Of a stretch of 64,000 nucleotides of DNA, positions 56,301 through 64,000 are shown one piece after another (positions within the stretch are counted from its first letter, which is position 1; every line of letters begins with the position of its first letter). A program made the position numbers and the translations under genes. This DNA is from CAWEFA01 sp963851385. Lineage in GTDB: Bacteria > Bacteroidota > Bacteroidia > Bacteroidales > DTGW01. The stretch lies in NCBI GenBank assembly GCA_963851385.1, contig CAWKPE010000032.1:124001-188000 (forward strand). The letters are read 5' to 3'. The notes under the pieces were generated by a model that was not told the origin of the DNA, ran no database searches, and worked only from the letters and a program-made list of their open reading frames with translations.

Positions 56301-57230
56301 ATCCCAAAAGGCCAAACCTCCACAGGTTTGAGCCAGATTATTAACAATGTTATCATTCACAAAAACAGGGCTCGAACCCCATAAAGCAATAGCACCGTCA
56401 CCTGATGCTTTATTATTAGCAATTACTGTATTCCCAATAAAAGCATTGGACTGGTTTAAATAAATAGCTCCCCCATTTCCCCCGGCATTATTATTAGCAA
56501 ACAAACAATTTTGAATGACAGGATTATTTGATATCATCCAGAGAGCGCCTCCATCGGCTTTACATTTATTTTTTAAAAAAGTACAATTTAATATTATCGG
56601 GCGACTCCCCCAATCTGAAAAGAAGGCTCCTCCGGAACCACTTTTAGCCTGGTTCATTTTAAATGAACAATTTTGAAAAATTAAGTCGGAAGAATAGGTG
56701 ATATATATAGCTCCTCCATTTTTTTTCGCCACATTTTTATAAAATGAACAATTGGAAAATTTAATGTTATTATAATCATTTATGCTTATAGCGCCACCGG
56801 AACCTAAACTATCGATAGTTTTTGCATATTCAAAAACACAATAATTAAATATAGAACTGTCTGACATTTGGTAACCGGTTGCCGGATTGTTCCAAATTAT
56901 ACTATGCCAACCACCATTGGCAGTGATTGTGTCTGTTAAACCCGCTGTGTCCGTTATAACTTTCATAAAATAAATGCTGTCTGTTACAGTACCTTTTGCT
57001 ACTAAAGAACCAAATACATTAATCCTGTAATAACCCTTGAAAATAATCTGCACACCAGGTTCAATATTAAGATTCGTATGCAGAGGAATTGTTATATCTC
57101 CCGTAATATTATAGGGTGAATTACTTTTTGTCCATGTACCGGATACATTACCTGCACTGATAACAGTATTGGCAAAACATAATGTCCCAATTAATATTGA
57201 GAGACAAAATGACATAATTAGTTTTTTCAT
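53340..57230 (-). CDS. Giant beta-helix/Ig/FN3 surface protein with T9SS sorting domain (paralogue 1)
   Basis: 1296 residues. A signal peptide (LIMSFCLSILIGTLCFA) is followed by two right-handed beta-helix blocks (about residues 30-430 and 445-825) with repeated NNxxNNxA-type coils. Each opens with a LxIxPGVxxxFxGxYxIxVxGxLxAxG lead-in. Two Ig-like domains span about 828-995, two fibronectin-III-like domains about 998-1205, and a type A T9SS sorting domain (HPNPFNNFTTISY) the rest. Predicted to be exported and fixed on the outer surface; beta helices of this type often bind or cut polysaccharide. About 755 bp (53551-54305) are nearly identical to paralogue 3. Confidence 0.88.
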   Translation of the reverse strand: MKKLIMSFCLSILIGTLCFANTVISAGNVSGTWTKSNSPYNITGDITIPLHTNLNIEPGVQIIFKGYYRINVFGSLVAKGTVTDSIYFMKVITDTAGLTDTITANGGWHSIIWNNPATGYQMSDSSIFNYCVFEYAKTIDSLGSGGAISINDYNNIKFSNCSFYKNVAKKNGGAIYITYSSDLIFQNCSFKMNQAKSGSGGAFFSDWGSRPIILNCTFLKNKCKADGGALWMISNNPVIQNCLFANNNAGGNGGAIYLNQSNAFIGNTVIANNKASGDGAIALWGSSPVFVNDNIVNNLAQTCGGLAFWDVSGAEFYNNIIWGNKNQSSAYSQIKIILSEESPVFDHCIIQPGSVYSGTIPAKSAIFTDTLGLNPLFISPTAGAGDTYDASIANWQLKITYPNISPAINAGISNKQTAQLSLSDFYNNSRVMNGFIDIGASEAHIGTISVNGTIKTNTIWIADTVLVTDNITIKDSVKLILSPGVKVLFQGSYIIGVQGTMIAIGDKEDSIYFTCPANLISTGWRGIYFDNGQYGVNGALTHNDTSYFKYCVFEFAKNMDAWQSGALNILYFSKVIISNSYFRNNSAYWGAAIRIDDISSPVVKNNIFYNNYAYANGGAILVNTKSQPIIMNNFITNNSCFGYIYSSGGGLYISNSSPVIVNNIISNNYSTTGGGLSIGNNGAPVFSNNAVIYNYSGTSAGGICSDITTSFDIYNSVFWGNHAVTFCNEIFSQYKVNIYNCNIQQYNGYYDFQWNDSANIISVDPGFIKLPFPLDSSGNGLLADYRISTFSGNINKGTTDIPGVTLPSTDIFGNPRINGNQIDIGAVENQGGNIVFINQPAGNSLCEGDTVKLSITVSDTANIQWQKDGINIPGATQLNYTIYGAKQYLDQGNYVCAAANAYGKVYSNPVFLQINTEPEISDQPLSSMVQKGSPITLEVRADGTKPLKYLWQKDGLNLSSDTALILKIDSFKTDNEGSYICKVTNGCGSIYSTPVMLSLAPSICMVTVSTPKVGDNGHNLIVWNKESKIKYSRFNIYRESAVAGYYDSIGSVSYTKTGIFEDTLVNPKQQAYLYKITAVDSNNVETDINLSLLHKTIHLITTTGEQGGIQLEWDQYIGFPYRTYYIYRSSNGKDFLPVDSIASSTRAWTDDTVVGPNDTLYYYISVKNPAGTCYPNGNLKAGSDIYSQSVSNMEDNRIRSTGITKASANEFNLSCHPNPFNNFTTISYNLREPSDVTLEIYNMIGEKLAILLNNIQQNGFNHFQFIPSTYNLSSGIYILKMKAGNTVDTKRLVELK
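53551..54305 (-). repeat. Near-identical block, paralogue 1 copy
   Basis: Encodes the second Ig end, both FN3-like domains and the start of the sorting domain. It matches 61627-62382 almost base for base and 57774-58377 in its core. Confidence 0.85.
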
Positions 57231-57427
57231 ATTAATGTTTATTTTGGTTTTTACTAATTTAATAACTACTATACAAATTAATTAATTCTAATGCAATATT
57301 GTTTGATAAAAATATATCCGAAAAAAGCTTCGACTTCGTTAAGACTGATAGATAATTGTGGATTCATAATGAGTGCAGCCAATTTTTTTAGGTATAATTA
57401 TACTCTATAGAAATATGCTAATAAAAA

Positions 57428-57463
57428 AATGCAGAAACAAGAATAGGTCTGTTTCTGCATTTA
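57428..57463 (-). terminator. Terminator after paralogue 2
   Basis: AATGCAGAAACA pairs with TGTTTCTGCATT around a 9-12 base loop, with an A-run on the left that gives a minus-strand T-tract. It begins 12 bases past the stop of the gene. Confidence 0.75.
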
Positions 57464-57474
57464 AATGATTTATG

Positions 57475-60400
57475 TTACTTTGTTACCACGAGTTTTCTCT
57501 CAAGAGTTTTATTTCCGGTATTAAGTTTTAAAATATAAATTCCTGAACCTAAATTCATCTTTGCTGCATCAAGCTTATAATTGTAAGCTCCTGATTGCAG
57601 ATTATCATTTACAAGAACTACTAACCTGTCTCCTATAGTATTATACAATTCTATAACTACTTGTGAAGCTACTTTCACATTGTATCTAATTGTAGTTATA
57701 CTATTAAATGGATTAGGATAGCATGAAAGACCAAATTCATCAGTTTCGACATGAGCCACTGCAGTTGCTCTTATCCTGTTATCATCCATGTTTGAAACTG
57801 ACTGGCTGTAAATATCACTTCCTGCTTTGAGATTGCCATTAGGATAACAGGTACCGGCTGGATTCTTTACCGATATATAATAGTATAATGTGTCATTTGG
57901 CCCGACTACTGTATCGTCTGTCCAGGCTCGTGTTGAACTTGCTATTGAATCTACCGGTAAAAAGTCCTTTCCATTTGAACTTCTATATATATAATATGTT
58001 CTGTATGGAAAACCTATGTACTGGTCCCACTCAAGCTGGATGCCACCTTGTTCTCCCGTTGTTGTTATAAGATGTATTGTTTTATGCAACAGACTTGAAT
58101 TAATATCTGTTTCAACATTATTGGAATCTACAGCTGTTATTTTATACAAATAAGCCTGTTGTTTTGGATTTACAAGTGTATCCTCAAAAATGCCTGTTTT
58201 AGAATATGAAACACTACCTATTGAATCGTAATATCCTGCAACAGCACTCTCACGGTAAATATTGAATCTTGAATATTTAATTTTCGATTCTTTGTTCCAA
58301 ACAATAAGGTTATGGCCATTGTCGCCAACTTTTGGAGTAGACACAGTAACCATGCAAATAGACGGCGCGAGGCTCATTACAGCCGGCGTAGTATATGCAC
58401 TTCCACAATTATTGAATATATCGCATATGTAGGTTCCTTCATTTTCAGGCATAAAGCTATCAATATTAAGTTTAAGAGTCGTATCATAAGGAAGGTTAAT
58501 TCCATCTAACTTCCACTGGTATCTCAGCGGTTTACTTCCATCAGCTTTAGCTTCTAACAAAATGGACGAGCCTTTATTAACCAATGTACTTGAAGGTTGA
58601 TCGGTTATATCAGGAGCCGTGCGAACCTGAAGCAAAGCAGAATTGGAGACAATCGAACCATAGGCATTTTGTAAAACACACTGGTATCCACCTGTACTAT
58701 TATCATCAATTGAATCAATCGTATAAGTTGATGCATTAGCATTGGGTATGTTCGTACCATCTACTTGCCATTGATATACTGCCGTGTCGGCATTAACTAA
58801 GCTAAAAGTAAAAGATTTGCCTTCACATTTTATATCTCCATAAGGTTGTTGCTTAATTATGGGAAGTTGGCCTTGTTGCTCAATTGCACCTATGTCAATA
58901 GTATCGCCTATTGTACGTGCGTTTCCTTGAATATCTATAGAAGGTAAAACAACACTGGAAGGTAAATTGAAAGTACCTTTATTAATTGAAGGATAAAAAC
59001 TATTTCGTTTATAATCCTTTAATGCATAATTATCATTCCCTTCGTCCCAAACAAAATTTGACAAGTATGATACCACAGGCAGGTAAGGGTTGACTGTTAA
59101 TCCTGCTAATGAGGTATAATTTGTAATTTTATACATACAATTAGAAAATGTTGGTTTGCTCTGGTCCGACCAAGTTATATTATCAAAACAAACTGAATTA
59201 TAAAATCGCGGGTTTGAACTGTAAAGGCTCGTCTGCTTGTTACCGTAAAACTCGCAATTTACAAATACAGGATTTGAGCTGGTTACTTTATCATATGATC
59301 GAGTAATAGTATTAATAATCAATGGTTCAATTGCGTATGAAAATGATAAATCATTCATATTTCTTGTAAAATAACAATTGGATAAATTGACGTTTGACGA
59401 ATTTATAAAAACCGTACTATTACCGAGATTATCTGTAAATTGGCACTGATCAATTGAAATATCTGAATTAAATGCAGCTATTGCAGATCCATCTCCGGTC
59501 AATTGCGTGGGATCATCCATACTTCTTGAAACATTATAACGAAATACGCAATTTTTTATGCTTACGTTATTGTTATAATCAACATTTATAGCTGCGCCTT
59601 TCCAATAACCTTTATGCTCGGCAAATTCAAAACGGCAATATTGGAAAATAGCACTGTCTGTTGAATTTTGGAAAGCCTGAATATTTATTCCCTGCCAAAA
59701 AATACCCGTAGTCGACGAAATAGGTAATATCGGATTCTGTCTCGTAAATACTATTGAATCCCCTATTGTTCCTTGTGCAATTATTCCATGGCAAGTTATA
59801 GAATCTTGCAAATAATAATCACCTTGGAAAGAAACTACTGTTCCTGGAGCAATTGTCAATTTTCCACCTGTAGTTACCGAAACATTGCCAAATACTTTTA
59901 CAGTGTCTGCCACCCACATAGTAGGTGTAGTAATTGTAGTGGTAAATATAGAATCAACCGGTATATATAATTCGTAAGCCCCTACATCAGGATATCCATG
60001 TTTTATACGTGCTGTACCAACGTAATCTGTCGTAGGCATTAAATATGGATCCGTGTTAGTAGTACCAGCATTTATACACGGTGAATTACTGCCAACCGCC
60101 CAATAAGCATTTGCAGCATCATTATTCCATCCCATAGTGTCAGTAGGTGCGTTAAATTGTGGATCTAAATTGATATTTTGTTTAAAACTTTTGACAGTAA
60201 ACCCCAGACTTTTTACGCTGGCAATGGTTGAATATGGGAGGAGACAATTGTTTATTGAGATATTCATATTTCCATAAAGATCAGTAGATGTAGAATGATT
60301 GTTCCAAATTATCGTATTATAAAAATAAGCATCAGATCCTCCCGATAAACTTGGCTTTAGAAAACCGATACCTGTTTGGTTATATGCTATAGTGTTGTTT

Positions 60401-61371
60401 ATAAATGCCGTAATTGTTCCATTGACATATCCTGCATTAACATTATTTACAATTAAATTGTTTGTGAGTGTAATAATTGAATTATAAAAAGTAATACCAT
60501 AGTTTTTATTATTGTAAATATTGTTTCTGTCTAAATTAACCGAAGTTGACCAGGTAACATTAACCCCATTTTGAGAGTTATTGTAAATTCTATTACTTAC
60601 TACTGTGCCTATTCCTGAAGTAATTGAGAGTGCCGATCTATCATTAATATGCGTAGCGCTGGTATTAGTATTGTTATAAATATTATTTCCTGTAATATTA
60701 AATTTTCCTATTGCAAATACTGTCGCAGGTGCCTGGCTTTTATAAAATGAAGAATTCGATAATATTAATGAATCGTTAGTAAGTGTCGGAGATGAAAATA
60801 AAATACCATTCATAGTTGTACTGAATGTTTTATTATCATGGAATAAACAACTTTTGAAGGAAGTATTTCCATTATTTATGAAAAGAGAATTCGTTAATGA
60901 CTTGGCCAATTGGAATTGGCATAGATAGAAATTGCCTTTTGATCCTCCCGATAACGTAATTCCCAGCCAGCCGACCGTTGAAACAGATGGGCTTGAAAAC
61001 CCTGTAGTATCGCCAGCCGTAATAGTTGCATGCTTATAACTAAAAGTTATGTAATGATATACCGGCATCCGGACATAAATTAACCCAATCTTAGTCAAAA
61101 TCCATGTAATTGTTCCAACTGCCGATATTGAGCCCTGCACCGTAATAGAGTATTGACTCTGAAAAACCACTTTTGTACCTGAGGGAATAGTCAGCGCGCC
61201 AGTGCTGGTAATGACAACATTACTGGTTACATTTACAGTATCTGCATTCCAAGTCGTAGCAGTGGTAATATTTCCACCAACGTTAATTTGTGTAGCATTA
61301 ACAAAATTTGGTATAAGCAGGAATAAAAAAATACCTGCTATTAATTTAAAAAGTGTTGATTCTTTTTTCAT
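57475..61371 (-). CDS. Giant beta-helix/Ig/FN3 surface protein with T9SS sorting domain (paralogue 2)
   Basis: 1298 residues with the same architecture as the gene at 53340: a signal peptide (LFKLIAGIFLFLLIPNFVNA), two beta-helix blocks to about residue 830, two Ig-like domains, two FN3-like domains from about 1001, and a T9SS type A domain (SCYPNPFNSITTIRY). The first helix block is richer in Thr/Ser/Asn. The sorting domain differs clearly from the other two paralogues although the FN3 core is nearly identical. It starts 45 bases after the stop of paralogue 3, so the genes may be co-transcribed. A terminator follows. Confidence 0.88.
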   Translation of the reverse strand: MKKESTLFKLIAGIFLFLLIPNFVNATQINVGGNITTATTWNADTVNVTSNVVITSTGALTIPSGTKVVFQSQYSITVQGSISAVGTITWILTKIGLIYVRMPVYHYITFSYKHATITAGDTTGFSSPSVSTVGWLGITLSGGSKGNFYLCQFQLAKSLTNSLFINNGNTSFKSCLFHDNKTFSTTMNGILFSSPTLTNDSLILSNSSFYKSQAPATVFAIGKFNITGNNIYNNTNTSATHINDRSALSITSGIGTVVSNRIYNNSQNGVNVTWSTSVNLDRNNIYNNKNYGITFYNSIITLTNNLIVNNVNAGYVNGTITAFINNTIAYNQTGIGFLKPSLSGGSDAYFYNTIIWNNHSTSTDLYGNMNISINNCLLPYSTIASVKSLGFTVKSFKQNINLDPQFNAPTDTMGWNNDAANAYWAVGSNSPCINAGTTNTDPYLMPTTDYVGTARIKHGYPDVGAYELYIPVDSIFTTTITTPTMWVADTVKVFGNVSVTTGGKLTIAPGTVVSFQGDYYLQDSITCHGIIAQGTIGDSIVFTRQNPILPISSTTGIFWQGINIQAFQNSTDSAIFQYCRFEFAEHKGYWKGAAINVDYNNNVSIKNCVFRYNVSRSMDDPTQLTGDGSAIAAFNSDISIDQCQFTDNLGNSTVFINSSNVNLSNCYFTRNMNDLSFSYAIEPLIINTITRSYDKVTSSNPVFVNCEFYGNKQTSLYSSNPRFYNSVCFDNITWSDQSKPTFSNCMYKITNYTSLAGLTVNPYLPVVSYLSNFVWDEGNDNYALKDYKRNSFYPSINKGTFNLPSSVVLPSIDIQGNARTIGDTIDIGAIEQQGQLPIIKQQPYGDIKCEGKSFTFSLVNADTAVYQWQVDGTNIPNANASTYTIDSIDDNSTGGYQCVLQNAYGSIVSNSALLQVRTAPDITDQPSSTLVNKGSSILLEAKADGSKPLRYQWKLDGINLPYDTTLKLNIDSFMPENEGTYICDIFNNCGSAYTTPAVMSLAPSICMVTVSTPKVGDNGHNLIVWNKESKIKYSRFNIYRESAVAGYYDSIGSVSYSKTGIFEDTLVNPKQQAYLYKITAVDSNNVETDINSSLLHKTIHLITTTGEQGGIQLEWDQYIGFPYRTYYIYRSSNGKDFLPVDSIASSTRAWTDDTVVGPNDTLYYYISVKNPAGTCYPNGNLKAGSDIYSQSVSNMDDNRIRATAVAHVETDEFGLSCYPNPFNSITTIRYNVKVASQVVIELYNTIGDRLVVLVNDNLQSGAYNYKLDAAKMNLGSGIYILKLNTGNKTLERKLVVTK
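57774..58377 (-). repeat. Near-identical block, paralogue 2 copy
   Basis: About 600 bp of FN3-coding DNA. It shares some variants with paralogue 3 (GTATCCTCAAAAATGCC) and others with paralogue 1 (GTAGACACAGTAACCATGCA), a mosaic pattern. Confidence 0.85.
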
Positions 61372-61416
61372 GGCTAAATTTTATTTTGGATTTTGTTAAT
61401 ATTTTTAATTTAATAC

Positions 61417-64000
61417 TTATTCAGTTTTAATAAGTTTTAGAGTTTTGAAAATATTTCCGGCTTTAAATTTTAAGATATATACACCAGGCGAAAGGCCTAT
61501 ACTATTTGAATTAAAATGATAATTATGAAATCCGGCTTCTTGTCTGGCATTAATAAGAATTGAAATACTTTCACCCATTGTATTATAAACTTCAAGCATG
61601 ACATCAGAAGTTTTTTGTAAATAATAGCTAATAGTCGTAAAGTTATTAAATGGATTTGGGTGACAAGAAAGATTGAATTCATTTGCACTAGCTTTTGTAA
61701 TGCCAGTGCTTCTTATCCTGTTGTCTTCCATGTTTGAAACTGACTGGCTGTAAATATCACTTCCTGCTTTGAGATTGCCATTAGGATAACAGGTACCGGC
61801 TGGATTCTTTACCGATATATAATAGTATAATGTGTCATTTGGCCCGACTACTGTATCGTCTGTCCAGGCTCGTGTTGAACTTGCTATTGAATCTACCGGT
61901 AAAAAATCCGTTCCATTTGAGCTTCTATATATATAATATGTTCTGTATGGAAAACCTATGTACTGGTCCCACTCAAGCTGGATGCCACCTTGTTCTCCCG
62001 TTGTTGTTATAAGATGTATTGTTTTATGCAACAGACTTGAATTAATATCTGTTTCAACATTATTGGAATCTACAGCTGTTATTTTATACAAATAAGCCTG
62101 TTGTTTTGGATTTACAAGTGTATCCTCAAAAATGCCTGTTTTAGAATATGAAACACTACCTATTGAATCGTAATATCCTGCAACAGCACTCTCACGGTAA
62201 ATATTAAATCTTGAATATTTAATTTTCGATTCTTTGTTCCAAACAATAAGATTGTGACCATTATCGCCGACTTTTGGTGCAGACACCGTAACCATGCAAA
62301 TAGATGGTGCAAGGCTTAACATAACGGGAGTAGAATAGATACTTCCACAACCATTAGTTACTTTACAAATATAACTGCCTTCATAGTTAATATTAAAACT
62401 ATCAATATTAACTTTATTGGTTGTATCAGGTAAATTAATACCATCTTTTTGCCATGCGTAACTTAATGGTTTACTACCATCGGCTTTGATATTTAATGAA
62501 ACAGGAGAATTTTTAATTATCAGCGAACTTGAAGGTTGATCAGTGATTTCAGGAGCAGTATTAATATTTAAAAATGCAGGGTTGCTATACGCGTTACCAT
62601 AAGCATTGCCTGCAATACATATATAATTGCCTTCGTCGTTACCATTTACTGAAGAAATTTTATATACAGGTTCATTAGCTCCAGGTATATCTTGCCCGTC
62701 CTTCTGCCATTGATAAGTAGCGGTATCACTAACAGAAACCATCAAAGACACAATATCACCTTCGCATAATGAACCACCAATCGGTTGTGTTACAAATTGC
62801 AATTTTGATGATTGATTTTCAAAAGCACCGATATCTATAATTCCACCATTAACTCTTGGGTTCCCGGCAAAATCTGTTGAAGGGAATGTTATATTATTTA
62901 CAGAAGTTGTACCGGCATTGATACATGGTGAAATTGCAAACATCGACCAGTCATTGGAAATTGCATTATAGCTACTTCCTGCTCCCAAAGTTGGGTTGAT
63001 AAATGCAGGAGGCCCATCAATATCATTTTGAAATGTTACATTACCATATAAATAACTGGATTGAAGATTACAATTGATAAAACTGGCTTGTGAAATATTG
63101 TCAATAAGTGCGATCTGAATAGGAGTGGTTAAATTGTAATTTCCTCTTAGAATGGAATTAATAAATAAGACATTTGAATTTAATAATGTAACACTTGATA
63201 GCGAAATATCAGTATAATATGTGTAATTATTCACTATATCAGAATTGATAAAAGTCACACTTGCATTTGAGTTATAGACACCTCCGCCTGTATTGTTAGC
63301 AATTATTGAATTTTCAATAATAACTGATTCCGAACCGGTAATTATTATTGGATCGGGTCCGGTATTATTTATTATCAATAAACCTGATAAGTTAAGATTG
63401 GAATAATTACATGAAATAGCAGTTCCTGAATTGGAATGATGATATATCATTAGGTTCTTATTAAATGTGGAATGGCTGATATTAATATTAGAATGGTCGC
63501 AACATATAGCAGCTCCACAAATTTTTGCCAGGTTATTGTAAAAAAATGAATGATCAATGATTAGTCTGTTAAAACTCTTTACATATATTGCTCCTCCCGA
63601 ATCAGTAATTGATTTGCCATTTTCAAACCTGCAATATTCAATATAAGAAGTATCATTATTGTCCATTATTCCTGAGCTGTTATCAAACCGGATACCATGC
63701 CAACCTCCGGCCGTATTTCCATCTCCATAGAAATTATTGGTGTCTTTTACTGTAAATAAAATTACTTTACCGGCTTTGCCAATTGCTTTTAATGTGCCTT
63801 GTATATTTAATTTGTAATATCCCTGGAACTGTACAACTGTTCCCGGATCGATAGTTAATGTATATCCATTTTTGACAGCCAGATCGCAATTAATTATAAC
63901 AGTGTCAGCTATCCATTCAGTATTTGAAGTAATATCTGCGCAAGGTGGCTGAATACTTCCAATTCGATTTTCATATGCTCCCAAATCAATTATAGCATTT
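61417..64000 (-). CDS. Giant beta-helix/Ig/FN3 surface protein with T9SS sorting domain (paralogue 3), 5' end outside the window
   Basis: The frame is open to base 64000 (the visible N-terminal residues are AIIDLGAYENR), so the signal peptide and first helix block lie beyond the window. About 861 codons are present: one beta-helix block, two Ig-like domains, two FN3-like domains and a T9SS sorting domain (HPNPFNNFTTISY). The IDxGAxExR phrase that joins helix blocks in the paralogues is present at the visible start, which implies a full protein of about 1300 residues. It is upstream of paralogue 2 by 45 bases. Confidence 0.88.
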   Translation of the reverse strand, partial: NAIIDLGAYENRIGSIQPPCADITSNTEWIADTVIINCDLAVKNGYTLTIDPGTVVQFQGYYKLNIQGTLKAIGKAGKVILFTVKDTNNFYGDGNTAGGWHGIRFDNSSGIMDNNDTSYIEYCRFENGKSITDSGGAIYVKSFNRLIIDHSFFYNNLAKICGAAICCDHSNINISHSTFNKNLMIYHHSNSGTAISCNYSNLNLSGLLIINNTGPDPIIITGSESVIIENSIIANNTGGGVYNSNASVTFINSDIVNNYTYYTDISLSSVTLLNSNVLFINSILRGNYNLTTPIQIALIDNISQASFINCNLQSSYLYGNVTFQNDIDGPPAFINPTLGAGSSYNAISNDWSMFAISPCINAGTTSVNNITFPSTDFAGNPRVNGGIIDIGAFENQSSKLQFVTQPIGGSLCEGDIVSLMVSVSDTATYQWQKDGQDIPGANEPVYKISSVNGNDEGNYICIAGNAYGNAYSNPAFLNINTAPEITDQPSSSLIIKNSPVSLNIKADGSKPLSYAWQKDGINLPDTTNKVNIDSFNINYEGSYICKVTNGCGSIYSTPVMLSLAPSICMVTVSAPKVGDNGHNLIVWNKESKIKYSRFNIYRESAVAGYYDSIGSVSYSKTGIFEDTLVNPKQQAYLYKITAVDSNNVETDINSSLLHKTIHLITTTGEQGGIQLEWDQYIGFPYRTYYIYRSSNGTDFLPVDSIASSTRAWTDDTVVGPNDTLYYYISVKNPAGTCYPNGNLKAGSDIYSQSVSNMEDNRIRSTGITKASANEFNLSCHPNPFNNFTTISYYLQKTSDVMLEVYNTMGESISILINARQEAGFHNYHFNSNSIGLSPGVYILKFKAGNIFKTLKLIKTE
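61627..62382 (-). repeat. Near-identical block, paralogue 3 copy
   Basis: It matches 53551-54305 through the Ig end, FN3 pair and sorting-domain start, and 57774-58377 through the FN3 core. Confidence 0.85.

Overview
This window is AT-rich chromosomal DNA from a member of the Bacteroidota, probably an uncultivated environmental relative of the Bacteroidales. The evidence is a PorQ gene of the type IX secretion system, several large surface proteins ending in type A T9SS sorting domains, the short Bacteroidota form of the housekeeping sigma factor, TAnnTTTG-type promoter boxes, and many extragenic palindromic repeats typical of this phylum.

Region by region. 1-12.8 kb is mostly housekeeping: a TlpA-like redoxin, two pyrophosphate-type phosphofructokinases flanking an ExbB/ExbD pair, rpoD, a YkgJ protein, a lipid kinase, a metallophosphoesterase/glycosyltransferase pair, and porQ-cmk-ispH. 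12.8-18 kb is an accessory stretch with an S74-chaperone surface protein, a secreted trypsin-like protease, a beta-barrel protein and an XRE regulator. 18-27.3 kb is metabolic: ATP-type pfkA, divergent araB/araD, thiD-thiC under a TPP riboswitch, pbpC and a YjbQ protein. 27.3-34.4 kb holds groL-groS, secG, a TPR gene, lptE, a sigma-54 activator and kdsB. 34.5-42.3 kb is an accessory island: a degenerate-Nudix AraR/NrtR-like regulator, an IS630 remnant, an MBL-fold hydrolase, a deleted MFS pseudogene, a cytidylate-kinase-like gene, and a row of five small same-strand gene cassettes separated by a shared 16-bp motif. 42.7-50.5 kb returns to housekeeping (gpsA, HD protein, clpX-clpP-tig, tRNA-Leu, yqgE, rhomboid, gmhB). 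50.7-64 kb holds a TPR/SpoIIE-type phosphatase and three very large paralogous beta-helix/Ig/FN3/T9SS surface proteins sharing near-identical blocks.

The most interesting structure is the cassette array at 38570-42016. Unrelated genes (vapBC, mazEF, a methyltransferase and two membrane-protein genes) all lie on the minus strand. Each is bounded by GGGTTTTGTGAGACTA or a close variant. In three cassettes the last three bases of the motif form the stop codon of the resident gene. The spacing to the next ATG is as little as 8-14 nt, which leaves no room for a canonical integron attC site. The same motif also abuts the IS630 remnant at 35661.

A caution about the sequence itself: at least 23 single- or double-base indels break genes, several of them normally essential (rpoD, ispH, thiC, groL, secG). 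Eight lie in groL alone, and correcting them restores a 542-residue GroEL. I read most of these as assembly or sequencing errors and annotate the genes across the breaks. True pseudogenes are more likely for the MFS gene (large internal deletion), the IS630 fragment and the two membrane-protein cassettes (in-frame stops).
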